From positions 40,054-104,053 of the forward strand of contig RCNN01000056.1 of NCBI GenBank assembly GCA_003667245.1: a stretch of 64,000 bases of DNA, written 5' to 3'. Position 1 is the stretch's first letter. The number at the start of each line of letters is the position of its first letter. Below are positions 34,814-46,317 of this stretch, one piece after another. Below the pieces are notes generated by a model that searched no databases, was not told the origin of the DNA, and saw only the letters and a program-made list of their open reading frames with translations. The DNA comes from Heterostelium multicystogenum. Taxonomy: Eukaryota > Evosea > Eumycetozoa > Acytosteliales > Acytosteliaceae. The position numbers were made by a program, and so were the translations under genes.

Positions 34814-35140
34814 TTTTATTATTTAGATCGATAGAGATATATATAAATAGAATTTATTATATCTAAAATAAACAATAACTTTACACTCCATCATCAGTTG
34901 TGGTGTGTTTATATTTTTAAACTAAAATAATTCGAACCGTGGCTAGTGCCCACTCTTCCCCCAAAAACACACTTGTGTATTTGTACAAAAATAGTGTTGA
35001 TTCTGGTGTCAACTTTTCAGAAAAGATTCAGTGAAACTTTGTATTTGTGGGGAAATTTGATTGATGCATTTGGCATTTCGAAATCTAAAGATTTATTTAT
35101 TTATTTGATTTGGTCGTAAATTTATATAAAATTATTATTA
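34814..35140. other. Intergenic spacer
   Basis: AT-rich promoter/terminator region; nothing else seen. Confidence 0.6.
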
Positions 35141-37350
35141 TTATGCTTCTAAGAAATGCTTAACTGCTTTCTTCTTTAAATGTTGTCTATACATTCGTAT
35201 GGACATGATAATGGTTGTTAGGATTACAAATGCAACAATGACCACTCCTAGTGGAATGATCCAAGCTAATTGCTTAAGTTGCTTGTCGAGTGGTGACTTG
35301 GTGGGCAGCTGCACATAGGTGAAGACTGGTGCGCTGCCAATTAGACCGTTGGCAACTACTGTTACGTTGAGGACGTCAACTGGCACGGGCGATGGTATGG
35401 TCTTCTGGTCGACCGAGCATACCAGCACGGTTGGAGTGATAACACGAGGATCGGTACAGTCAGTCTCACCGATGTGAACAGTCAGATTCTCTTGTGCAAA
35501 ATTGTCTCCGAATACAGTGACCTGTCCACCAAAGAAATTGATGCTGCTTGAGGAGCGAATACTGGGCGACTGGTAGCTGAATTTGTGGGAAATAGACAAT
35601 CCCTTCATTGTTGCGTTGATTCTGATATCTCCTCCGCTGCCTGCTTCAACTACACAGGAAATTGATGTAGGTGTCACTCGGATGAGTGATGTACACTCAG
35701 TGGTGGCGTTGTTCGTACTATTGTTACCCAAGATAAGGATCTTGGAAATCTCCTTGGTGTTGAGGAAAACACCTGAAATTGTAATGGCTCCACCCACAGT
35801 TGGAGGAGATGTAATATCTGTGATCACAGGACTGATAACCACATCGACTGGATTTGATCTGATGTTCTTGAACTTCAATTCAACTCCTTTGTGGATACCG
35901 ACTGCTGTTGCGTTGGATATTCTAAACTTCAATACCTGTAGTCCTGTGTTGTTAATGTAGGAAATTGACAGTGGTTTCATTTTGTAATCGAGGAAGTAAA
36001 CAGTTGTCTTTTCCAAATCGTCCGAAAATCCTATTCTTTCACCTGTCAACTCAATGATATCGACATTCTGCTTTGAATAATATAGTACAGGAATATCATA
36101 GGAAAACAGCAAACTCTTGTTGGACTCTGCTCCATCAATGATTATCTTGACAACCAAATCTGAAGTTTGCTTATCTCTTGCAACTGGACTTGCTTTGCAA
36201 ACAAAATGATTTGGCTGAGACATTACTGGCTCTGGATTCTTACACAAAACATCGCCAATCCAAATCGACACAGATGTCAAAGTATTGTTCCATCTGAAAT
36301 GAGTAAATGTGTTACCAAATATTGTAACTAATCCACCTGTCTCACTGGACACTGTTGTTATATTTAATGGCTCAGGTCTAATTTTAATAATCATTGACTT
36401 GGACTCTAGCTCATTTCTTTTAATCTGGACCTTTTTGATACCTGCATAGCTGAAGAAATCTTTAAGCTTTGATGTATCCAATGAAACAAAGTAATGCTTT
36501 GATAGATTTGAAATTGGAACTGACACTCCATCTATGTTTGCACTTAAAAGTGAGATGTTCTTTCCGAAGCTTGTTCCCTCAATGTGCACCAAAGAATTTG
36601 CTGTATCGATAGAAATGGTTTCAATTGTTGGTTCTAAATAAAATTTGTTAGTCGTCATGGATAATGTATCTTTTAATAAGCAATGCTACCCACTTGAAAA
36701 TGCAAGAGTTGAAGTTAATACTGCGGATCTGATTTGTATGGTTACAGGAACTTCGGAACTATCGAATTGTTCAGAGAGTTCGGTTGGGAAATCGAATGTT
36801 AATTCTGTTGATGAGTCAGATGAACCATTGAGAATGATGTTGGATTTACCATGGAATTTCAACTTGCTGTTGGATCCCTGTAAGTATTGACCTTGAACAC
36901 GGATAACACCACCCTCGGTTGGAGTTCCGATTATCCTGTCAATAACAACTGGATTCCAAATTGCACTATTACTACAATCTCCACTCTTAGTGCAGACTTG
37001 AATCATACCCAGCGATATCATGGTTTCGCTAATATCCACCTTAATACTCTTATCATTTATCAAATGAAATTCAATATTATTTGAAGTGGCGAATGAATCC
37101 TTTGAAAATACCACTGAATTTACATTTTGAAATTGTCCAAATATATTTGCATATCCTTTGTAATATACTATATTTGATATCATTGGCTCTGAAATATTTA
37201 ATCAGATATTTTCCATGGTTAATATTGATAAATTCCAACTCTATTAGTATTATTGCAATACATACCTGCCATTGATAAATTTATAAAGCTAAGAACTATA
37301 TATATTATTACAACAATCCATTTTGAACTTGGGCGATTGGAATTAAACAT
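35141..37350 (-). CDS. IPT/TIG-repeat transmembrane protein, Tgr-like
   Basis: Exon 1 (37350-37266) is a signal peptide (KWIVVIIYIVLSFINLSMA). Exons 2 (37188-36694) and 3 (36633-35141) follow, both introns in phase 1 immediately before a Pro-x-Ile strand that starts a new IPT/TIG domain. Motifs such as GTPTEGGVIRVQG, TGGLVTIFGNTF, PTVGGAITISGVFL and GGQVTVFGDNF mark at least four IPT/TIG Ig-like folds. A TM helix (LAWIIPLGVVIVAFVILTTI) precedes a basic cytosolic tail. Total 690 aa with no frame damage. The architecture matches the dictyostelid Tgr family (adhesion, allorecognition); orthology to TgrB1/TgrC1 is not claimed. The donor at 36693 (GTGGGT) is non-ideal but in phase. Confidence 0.87.
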
Positions 37351-39398
37351 GATTGAATATACTCGAGCTGGGAAGTTAATAAAAATACCTGACTACTTTG
37401 AATTATTAAAGTAAAGTGAAGAAAAGGAAAGGAAAGGAAAGGAAAAGAGAATGGGAGGAGGGAGGATGGGAGGTAGAAAATATTGTATTCTGGAAATAAT
37501 AATAAACTTTAAAGTTTACTATTTTTATAAAGTAGGACTAAATATTGTTAAATCTTTAAAACTATTTAGAAAATGATGATGATGATTGTGATTGTGATGT
37601 TGGTAATGGTGATTTGTTATAATTATTATTATTATTATTATTATTTGATTAGTAATTGATTGTTTGGTTGATGACGATTAATAATGTTTACTTTGATTGT
37701 TTCTAAAATGAAATGAAATTAGACCATATATATACTAATACCAAATATATTTTAAATTGGGATTTATAATTAATTCATTCATTCATTCTAACAAGTTGCA
37801 TATGTATAAGAGGTAGGATATGAAACTATCGATCGTCGTTTCTGGGGTGGTAATTAGGCTTAAGATTGATTATTAGTTATCATCATATTTTGGGATAACT
37901 TAATTATAAACTTTGAAAAAAAGATAGAATATTTAAGATCTTATTCATCTTTTATTGTTAGCAACAAACACCCTCCAATCCATATATATATATATACATA
38001 AGCAAATATTAACAATATTATGTAGATATCTTTCAATCAGTGTGGTGTGGTGTGTATGTTTTATATAAGTTACTTTCTTTACTTTGTGGACAACACACAC
38101 ACACACACACAGTACATCAATAAAAAACATATTATAATATATAATTATAATTATTTGATCGATAATAATGGTATTAATGATGATGTAAATGATTGCATTG
38201 TAGAGCTATTAATACTTGGGGAGACAGACTAATTAGGTAGCTAGACTGTTAGAAGTCTTATATATGGATATCATATGATTGATTGACTGACTGCTTGACT
38301 AATCAGAACCTATTCTCAATCAAACTTTATCTAATATTATTCTACTCTATTTGTTATCTCTATAATAATACTTGTCTATAAGTAGAATTAGTTGTTTGAT
38401 GACTAATATCATTATTGTAATGAAATTCAGAATCTTAATGATACCTATATAAACTTTATTTATCGATATTTATGTTGTTTATCAAATAATAATTAACTAA
38501 TTGGTATATCAAATCAATGTAGCAATCAGATCGTTACAATCAGTAGACTATAATCTGTTGATTTTGTATGATGATGGTGATGATTATGAAGGTGTATACA
38601 TAACTTTTCTTCACCATTGAATAACTGTTGACTGATTGCTTCATTGATTGATTGATTGATTGAAAGTATGAACTGTTTTGAATCTATTGTTGGATTTGTT
38701 AAACCATGATTTAAAGTAACTAAGATATATATTTATTAAAGTAGTAATCTCAAACATCTCTGGTGGAGTGTCACAGTTATACAAAATCATTAATTTGGCG
38801 ATACCTTATTTAGAGTGTTACTGGTTACTGATTACTCAAATCCACACTCACACTTTCAACATTGTTGTTGAATAATTTGAACGCCATTATTTTAGATTGT
38901 GGAAGAGCCGAGATGTACCTTGTTCATCAATAAATCTTCCAACCTAATTGATATACACATCAATTAGTTTATTTACAAGTACAATGTTCTTGTTACTATT
39001 GTTGGTTATATAATATATAACAAGAATAAGTAACCGAACTACATTTGTATCAACTACTAAACACGCTCAACATCATACAGAGTATATAATAAATAAGTTT
39101 AATATTATTAATATTTATTTAAATAAAGTTTGTTTTAAATATCATTTCGAAATGATTAGTGTTACATTATAATTCATGTTACTGTTGTTGTTGTTGTTGT
39201 TGTTGAAACGAAGACGACTACTATTATATCAAACCATGGCTACTATTAATCCATGGTCGTTCAAGAGAGTTGGTTGGTTGATTTAGTTAGTTATTTGATT
39301 TGAATAAACTATCAAATAAACTATATTGTTGTTGTTGATATTACTATTATTGATTGATTGATTGTTCTTAAATAAAAGACTAATTAATTGGAAGTTAT
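37351..39398. other. Long intergenic region with simple repeats
   Basis: About 2 kb, very AT-rich. It contains (GGAAA)n near 37425-37445, (AC)n at 38093-38110, (ATTG)n near 38645-38660 and (GTT)n near 39186-39205. No gene supported. Confidence 0.6.
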
Positions 39399-40490
39399 TT
39401 AATTGTTACTTCCGAGTGAAGAGTTACTGCTGGAGTCAATGCTTGGATTTTCACCGTTGGTCTCTGGGGCAGAGGAGGTGATGGTCAACTCCATACCACT
39501 GTTGGAGTTCTCCAACATGACACCGGAGGAGACGGTGATGGTGGTAGTACCCATGGAGAGGGTGGTTGAATCGTACATGGCGGATTGACCTTCGCAGTTG
39601 GATGAGAAGTCGAGGTGTTGCATCTTTTCGGCCCACTCTTTGTCCTTGTTGATACGATTTTGCTTACGGTTTGGAATCAAGACGACAAGCATGGTGTAGA
39701 CGAACAAGGCCAATGGGATACGGGCGATAAACATCCAGGCGACAGCACCGGCTGGGTTGTGTGGAAGCTTGTAGGCAGAGGTAATCAAGCAGATGGTGAA
39801 GATGATGGCGGCAATGCTGACGTAGGTGGCCAACATGGTTACCTTACGAACCTTGGCGTAGGTGTCGTGGGCAGCTTGACCGTGAGCGGCAATGTGAGAA
39901 ACCTTGTAGTACTCACGCCAGATCATCAAACCGAGGCAGAAGAAACCAATGGTGATACCGAAACCATAGATACCAAAGAAGATGTTGGTGACATAGTATG
40001 GCCAGTAGATGGTGCATGCAATGATCCAACCAACGAACAAGATAACATTGAATGCCAAGATAACATATTTGACGATGGTGAAGGTTTGTTGGATTCTCTT
40101 GCTTAAAGTTTACAGAGAGAATAATGTTACACCAGGAGACAAGGATCCAGAGGTAAGCACTGACCCAGAAAAGCAACACCGAAAGTCAACAAGACTGCCA
40201 TGGAGTAGAGCTCAGTGACATGCTTCAACAACATAATGTGACGGACAACCCAGAGGAGATTACCAAAGGTAAGTTGAAACGTTGGAGACATAGATTGCGG
40301 TTTGCCAGTTACGACGGTTAATAATTATACGACGGATACCCTCAGCCATGGCAACCAAAAAGACGATCAAATAGACAGCTGCGTAGGCGGTGCAAACCGG
40401 CTTTGGTGGCAGTATCCGAGAACGACAGATGGATCACAATAGCATTGTTCTGCTACTAGTGGAGCAAACAGTTGTGGAGTTGGCAGACAT
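39399..40490 (-). CDS. Seven-transmembrane protein, GC-rich codons, unknown family
   Basis: From ATG at 40490 a short Cys-rich N-terminus (MSANSTTVCSTSS) precedes seven hydrophobic segments, among them AYAAVYLIVFLVAMAEGI, VILAFNVILFVGWIIACTIY and NIFFGIYGFGITIGFFCLGL. Charged loops include RRIIINRRNW. The cytosolic tail is Ser/Asn-rich and ends in SSLGSNN. Several frame changes (near 40440, 40420, 40280, 40160 and 40105) must be repaired. It could be a THH1/TOM1/TOM3-like protein or a divergent GPCR; I cannot decide. Codon use is much more GC-rich than neighbours, which suggests high expression. Confidence 0.7.
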
Positions 40491-42682
40491 ATTTATACGG
40501 AATATATTTAAGTTGAGTTGGCGACAATGGATTGGAATTGGAGTTGGACTCGAGTTTGTTGGAGGTACTGTTACAGAAGTATGAGAGTTGGTGGTACAAG
40601 AAATAGTATGCGATGCGGGACTAACTATAAATAAATATTCATATATCTATCTTGGATGAAGATTGGAGTATAAGCTGGACTCTTCCTGTCTTTCCATTAA
40701 ATACTTTCAGTGCTGGCACAGGAGTAGATAAATTATTTTTAATTCCTCTGATAATTATTTTTAGTCTGGACAGATAGGTTTATCTGGAAGGGTAGGATTA
40801 AACAATGATTAAAAGCTCCCGTCTTGTGATGCTGATAAAAATGTACTAATCAATCTATTGGACAATACAAACAATCCTAGTCCAAGATTTAAGTGTTGTC
40901 GATGTTTTGGGATGATTTGTCTCTAAATTAAAAAACATACCAGTTTGGTCAAAAGAAGAAAGGTCTGTGGTGCCTGCTGGTAATATTAGTGGAACGCAGT
41001 GTGTTTTAGCCTAAATTATAATATCATTTCCATTAATTAATATGGATGTAAGCTGTTTTGATTCTAAAATAATACAATGTTTGGAGCACTATAATGAGAT
41101 GAAGGACACGGTGTTGTTATTAATAACTTTGATTTGTGGTGTTTGGTTTCATTTGATCAGTGTAAAAGGGATGGTATTTTTCTTACACCAATGAACATCA
41201 CCGATTCTACTTAATCTCCCAGTAATAATTCAGTGATTGAGACGGTATGTGATAGTCATCCCATCATACATATCACTAGTATTTTTAGTGTGCTATCTGA
41301 ATAATACTGATACTTTAATCCATCCACTCAAAACTGTTTTCACAATACTGTGTTCACTGACTAAAACGAAATCTCATTGCCACTCAATCAAATGGTGACC
41401 AATAATTTTTGTTCTAGATGACATCGTGTTATCTCTGGTGCCTATTTCTCGAGAACTATTTAATAAATAAAACTACAACATCGTCAAATTGATTTGTTTG
41501 GATTGATTGATTTTACTGTAGTGGGCGATGTTTCTCAATGAGCACACTGTAATTCAATGGGTGCAAAAATAGGGGGTTGGTTTAGTATGAAATATGGATG
41601 ATATCTACGATGGTATAAGTCTATGGAATATCAAGACAACAATATAGGTTGCAGTGTTGGTAGGACCAGTTTCCTTTCTTTCAAATCTACTACCCAACAT
41701 CCCCACTATTTCATGAAGTCACTGGAGAAAATATCTGGAGGTTATTTATAAATTAAATTTTACAAATCACTGAAAAAACAAATTTGATTAGTCAAAAAAA
41801 CATAGGGTTTCCAATCAACATAGAATTATGATAATTTCTATTAGTGGTGATTAGTGTCAAATTGATTGAATTTGAATTTTATTTTATTTTATTTTGCAAT
41901 TTTAAGTGCAATCACGTTTGGTCGACATTTTTTTAGGTTCATTTTCACCTGAACATCAGCTGAAAACGGTTTACAATCACAAATCAATCTGATCATTATT
42001 TTTGTACTTATATATTCGTTCGGTGGTTTTATACCAATCATTTCATTGTATATGATTGCCTTTGTAAATCAACTTCTATTGTTCTTGCACTGCATATTTT
42101 GCTGAAGAGTTAGATATCTAATTTTAACGGGATTGCTTGTGATACATATAATAATATCTATTAGAAACTAAAGTAAGTATTCCAATCAATAACCAGAATG
42201 AAAAATATTATATAATAGTATTCTAGAAAAAAAAAAGATAAATTTGCATTAATATTATAATATAAAATTTAGTTTATTTGTTATTTTTTCTTTTATTTTT
42301 TCTAGATTTAATGAATTGATTGACAAGATGATCAGTGATGACTTATGATCAAGACTTTTGGTGGTTATTTTACTATCATCTTGATGATTTGTAAACAGAA
42401 GTTTCCAATTTCGTAGTGAGGAAGGTAAATTGTAGATCATTGACGATCATACTAAAATAGTTAAATTCAATCGTCGTTTTCAGCAAAGACCCAAGTGTAT
42501 CACACGAGTCGGACTAATTCACTTAATCTTTTTTGCCCACACTATCAACTAAAGTGATGTTTTTACTTTTTGTTTTTTGTTGTTTTTTAGTGTGCGTGTG
42601 GTTGGTGTCACAACAATGAGAGAGTGTAAACACTATCCAGTCCAGTATTGTTTGTTGAGCAAAACATCTTGATGCTTTTAAG
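40491..42682. other. Intergenic region, no gene seen
   Basis: About 2.2 kb of AT-rich sequence with stop codons in all frames. Slightly higher GC near 40590-41000 than in other spacers, but no motif recognised. Confidence 0.55.
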
Positions 42683-43196
42683 ATGAAAGAACACTGCTTT
42701 GGTGGAATGAACGAAAGTATTTACATTGAGGAACTCAATCGGATTTTATCGGCTACGATTCCATTTGATGTTCTCGTTGAGTGTTATGTAGCACTGGGTA
42801 AAGACAAAGGTCTGGGCGTGCAGTCTCAGTTACAGAGGCTAAGAGATGATATGCTACAGTTTACCAGCTTGTTCCACGTGCTAGAAAATATTGGCTGCAG
42901 TCGAACTTTTGCAACTGCAACGCATACTGTCGCTCTTTAGAGTTTGCCCAAAACTCACTTCGTACTTGTCGCCTATTCTCATCGATGCTGTAGTACCATA
43001 CCTTTCGGTTGATGCACACCTTGATTGCAACTATCACAGCACAACCTTTAACTTTCACTCCTCACAAATCACCTTAGAGTCATCGCTGGTCGTGCGCATG
43101 CTCCTCGGTGTAAGGTGCTTCTTTATGCGAACAGAATTCAATAAGATTGATAAGCTGTTAGAAGATAGTCTATCAATGTCTTTCAATAACTTATAA
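42683..43196 (+). CDS. Hypothetical helical protein, one frame break
   Basis: Starts MKEHCFGGMNESIYIEELNR and continues through helix-rich sequence. A one-base change near 42888-42893 (GAAAATATTGG) joins it to LAAVELLQLQRILSLF and YLSPILIDAVVPYLSVD, ending at 43196 (about 171 aa). The two halves have consistent leucine-rich helical pattern. No family recognised. No signal peptide or membrane helix. Confidence 0.5.
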
Positions 43197-43392
43197 GATG
43201 AATCAATCAACCGAATACAATACAATAGAATAGCATAGAATAGAATAGAATTGGATAGAATAGCATAGAAGTGCATAGGAGTAAAGAGAAAAGAAGATAG
43301 GAAACGAGAAGTAAGAACGAGTAAATTATTATTATTATTATTATTATTTATTATCTTAATAATATAAAGAAATAAATCTGTATAATGTATAT

Positions 43393-46317
43393 TTAACTTA
43401 ACAATACAATGAACTTTAGTTTATTCTGTTGCTGTTGTTGCTGTTGTTGAGGAGTTAGTGTTTTGGTTTGTACAATTTCAGTTGATGTTGAAATGGTTTG
43501 TGAAGATGTTGATAATGATGTCTCTTGCTCTGGTTCTGTTTCTAGTAAAGAGCTATTTTGTACTTGTGCTTGTGCTGCTGCTGCGGCTGCGGCTGCCAAT
43601 TGTGCTGTTTTCATTGCAGCAGACCTCCTTCGAGTTGGTGGAAGTGTTGAAAGTGGTATATCAGCAATGACAGGTGCACCCGTTTGCTGCTGCTGTTGTT
43701 GCTGCTGTTGTTGTTGTTTGGATTGTTTTATTTCTTTAGTGGATGAGGTAGATTCTTTGGGGTTCTTTCTCTTTCTTTTGTCTCTTCCTCTTTGAAGAGG
43801 AGGTTGTCTTCTCTTTCTTTGATGCTGTTGAAGTTGTTTGTTTCGGTGGTGTCTGCTTTTTGGGTGGTTTCTGATTTAGTGCTAGATGGCGAGGGTGATG
43901 ATGAGGGTGTTTGGTGTGATTGTACATGTGCTTGTTGCTGTTGTTGTTGTTGTTGTTGTAAAAGTTGGTGCTGGTGTAAAATTTGGTGTTGCTCGTATTC
44001 TTGTTGTGCATACTCCTCTCGTTTCTGTAAGAATTGGGCACGAACGATACCACACTTGTAGCAAACACCAAAGCAGGATTGGTCCATGCAGTCCAAGGCC
44101 TTGCAGTTGATGTAAAGCTCGTCGTCGACTTGGACAATAGTGGTCTCGCTGAATGGAGGGAACCACTCTTTTTTGAAAGACATATGGAAGTGTTCATCGC
44201 TGATACCTATACACTCGATCTTTCTTCGGCTTGGTTTGAGGGAGTCATCGTTGACGCCGTGTTGGTGTGGGTCAAGCTGCAAGTCAGGTGCTTGGCTGAG
44301 ATAGCTGTTTGTTGTCAATATATGATGGTCATCGACGTTCTCACCCTCATCGGCCTGGAAGAAATTGAGTTTTCTCTTTTCCTTGAAGTGAATGATCTCG
44401 TCACGATAACGTGGTTGAATATGCTCCAAATGTGGGGGCAATGGATCGCTCGAAAGGATTGGAGTGGTAGCTGATGGAGTGGAAGTTGTGGAAGTGGTAT
44501 TTGGTTGTGTATCTGTCATTTCAGTATCATTATTACTACTATTGCTATTGTCCTTATTGCTATTATTTAAATGTATTTGTCCATGCTCGATTTCATATCT
44601 CAACTTTTGAAGCTCACGCACCAAAATATTCTTTTCGATCTCAACGTCTTTGAGACGATCCAAATTAAACTGTAGGATACGATTCTCCTCGATGAGATCC
44701 TTCTGTCTTTTGTCGGCTTCCTCTTGCTTTCGCTTCAGTCCGTCTCTGTATTTCTTTTGTTTGATGGCGTTGGAAGTCTTTTGAGTTTCGGGCTTCATTG
44801 GTTCAGTTGGACGTTGGTTTTTGAACTGACTCCATAGAATCACCGAGTATCATGTGTGGATGCTCAGAGATGGTCATCTGTGGCTGTTGTTGGTGTGGAT
44901 GATTCGAAATCTCGATGTGCTGTTGTTGTACATGGTTGTGCTGTTGATTTTGCTGTGAGTGCACTAAGTGAACGGTTTCATTTTTGCTTTGCTTGGGGAT
45001 GTGGCTGTCCAACTGCGAGTTGCTGCTGTTGTTGGATTAAATTAGTCTGTTGACTCTGTGCTTGGTCAACTTGGTTAATCAAATCCACGTGTTGTTCAAC
45101 AATAACCAATCCAATTTGCTGTTGATCTTGCTCCAATTCCTGTAGTTGTTGTTGTTGGATTTCCAAGTGGAGGGCTTGTTGTTCGAGGTGTTGCTGCTGT
45201 GTGGCATGTTTCAGTATGCTGACTTACTACTTGGTGATGTTGTAAATGGATGTGTTGGTGGTGATCGGTGTGTGCATGTTCATGTTGCTGCTCGTGGTGC
45301 ATCACTTCGTCGCTGAGATGGACAATGGTTTCAAGCTGGCCAGAGTGATGACCATCGGCCTCATCTACAACCAACCCATCTACGTTCTGCATTGGTTGGT
45401 GATGATGGTGATGGTGTTGGTGATGCTGGTGGTGTTGAATCTGGTGTTGATCGACAATCATCTCTTTCATGTTGCAGTTGATGATGCTGATGTTGGTGCT
45501 CCATGGACTGGAGATGAATTTGGCCATCGGATTCATAGTGCACATCCATTTGATCGTGTTCATCTTGAATAGACTTGCGTGATTTAGGATCTTCAATTAC
45601 GTGGTGATTGCTCATTATCTCCTCGGGTTGCACAACAATTCCCATTCCTACATGGTGGTGATGTTCTTCATGTTCCTGTTCTTGTTGCTGCATCACTTCA
45701 TCATGATGGATGTGCTCTTGGACAACTACAACGCCAGACTCATCGATTTCATGATGGATTTGGTGGTGGTGATGGTGATGATGATGGTGGTGATGGTGTT
45801 GCTGGTCATCCAACTCTTGTCCATGGACAATGGAGTGTGCATGTTCATCGTGAGAATGTAGGTGTTCGTGATGTATAGGCATGACTACCAACTGCTCTGC
45901 CTCGAGATCCTCTGTGTCAGCTTGGGGGTCCTGCACCTCGGAGTCTGGCTGTGGCTCTTGCTGTTTCCTGCTCATGCTCATGCTCATTATCCACCGGTGA
46001 CAGATTTTCATCGCCACCATGGTGGACTCCATTCACATTGATTCCAGCAGGGTGGCTCTCCCTCAATGATATCATTTTCATTCCCATTTTCATCGTTTCC
46101 ATCGGTTACATCGGCTACATGATGCTCCTGATTTTCATCTAGAATTATTATTTAAATTCACGAAGAAGCAGCAACAGACATTAGTAACAAGCCCAGTAGT
46201 TTGACATCACTAAGAATGAAATGATGTATAGAGGCTAAGCTACCTACCTTCGACATTCGACGCCTTATTGTTGTCGCTGTCATCAAACAAATGAAGATCT
46301 TCATTGGTCGACTTCAT
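43393..46317 (-). CDS. bZIP transcription factor with His/Gln-rich tracts
   Basis: Exon 1 (46317-46248, MKSTNEDLHLFDDSDNN) is joined by a 109-nt intron (46139-46247) to exon 2. The N-terminal half is acidic, then dominated by His and Gln tracts (about 45900-44900). A bZIP follows near 44790-44600: basic region SNAIKQKKYRDGLKRK with the Asn-x7-Arg signature, then leucine heptads (ENRILQFNLDRLKDVEIEKN). A conserved-looking C-terminal region has CMDQSCFGVCYKCGIVR. Poly-Gln and poly-Ala tracts end the protein. Frame changes occur near 46050, 45960, 45590, 45370, 45170, 45010, 44830 and 43735, mostly in repeats, and need resolving. A nuclear DNA-binding regulator is expected. Confidence 0.78.

Noticed and set aside
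34925..34945. B-box-like TTCGAACCG in a spacer
   Set aside because: No cloverleaf or A box around it.
43463..43795. Plus-strand frame with a poly-Cys run
   Set aside because: Shadow of the CAG-type Gln repeats of the bZIP gene.
45246..46142. Plus-strand hydrophobic frames rich in Val and Met
   Set aside because: Antisense of His/Gln tracts; not membrane proteins.
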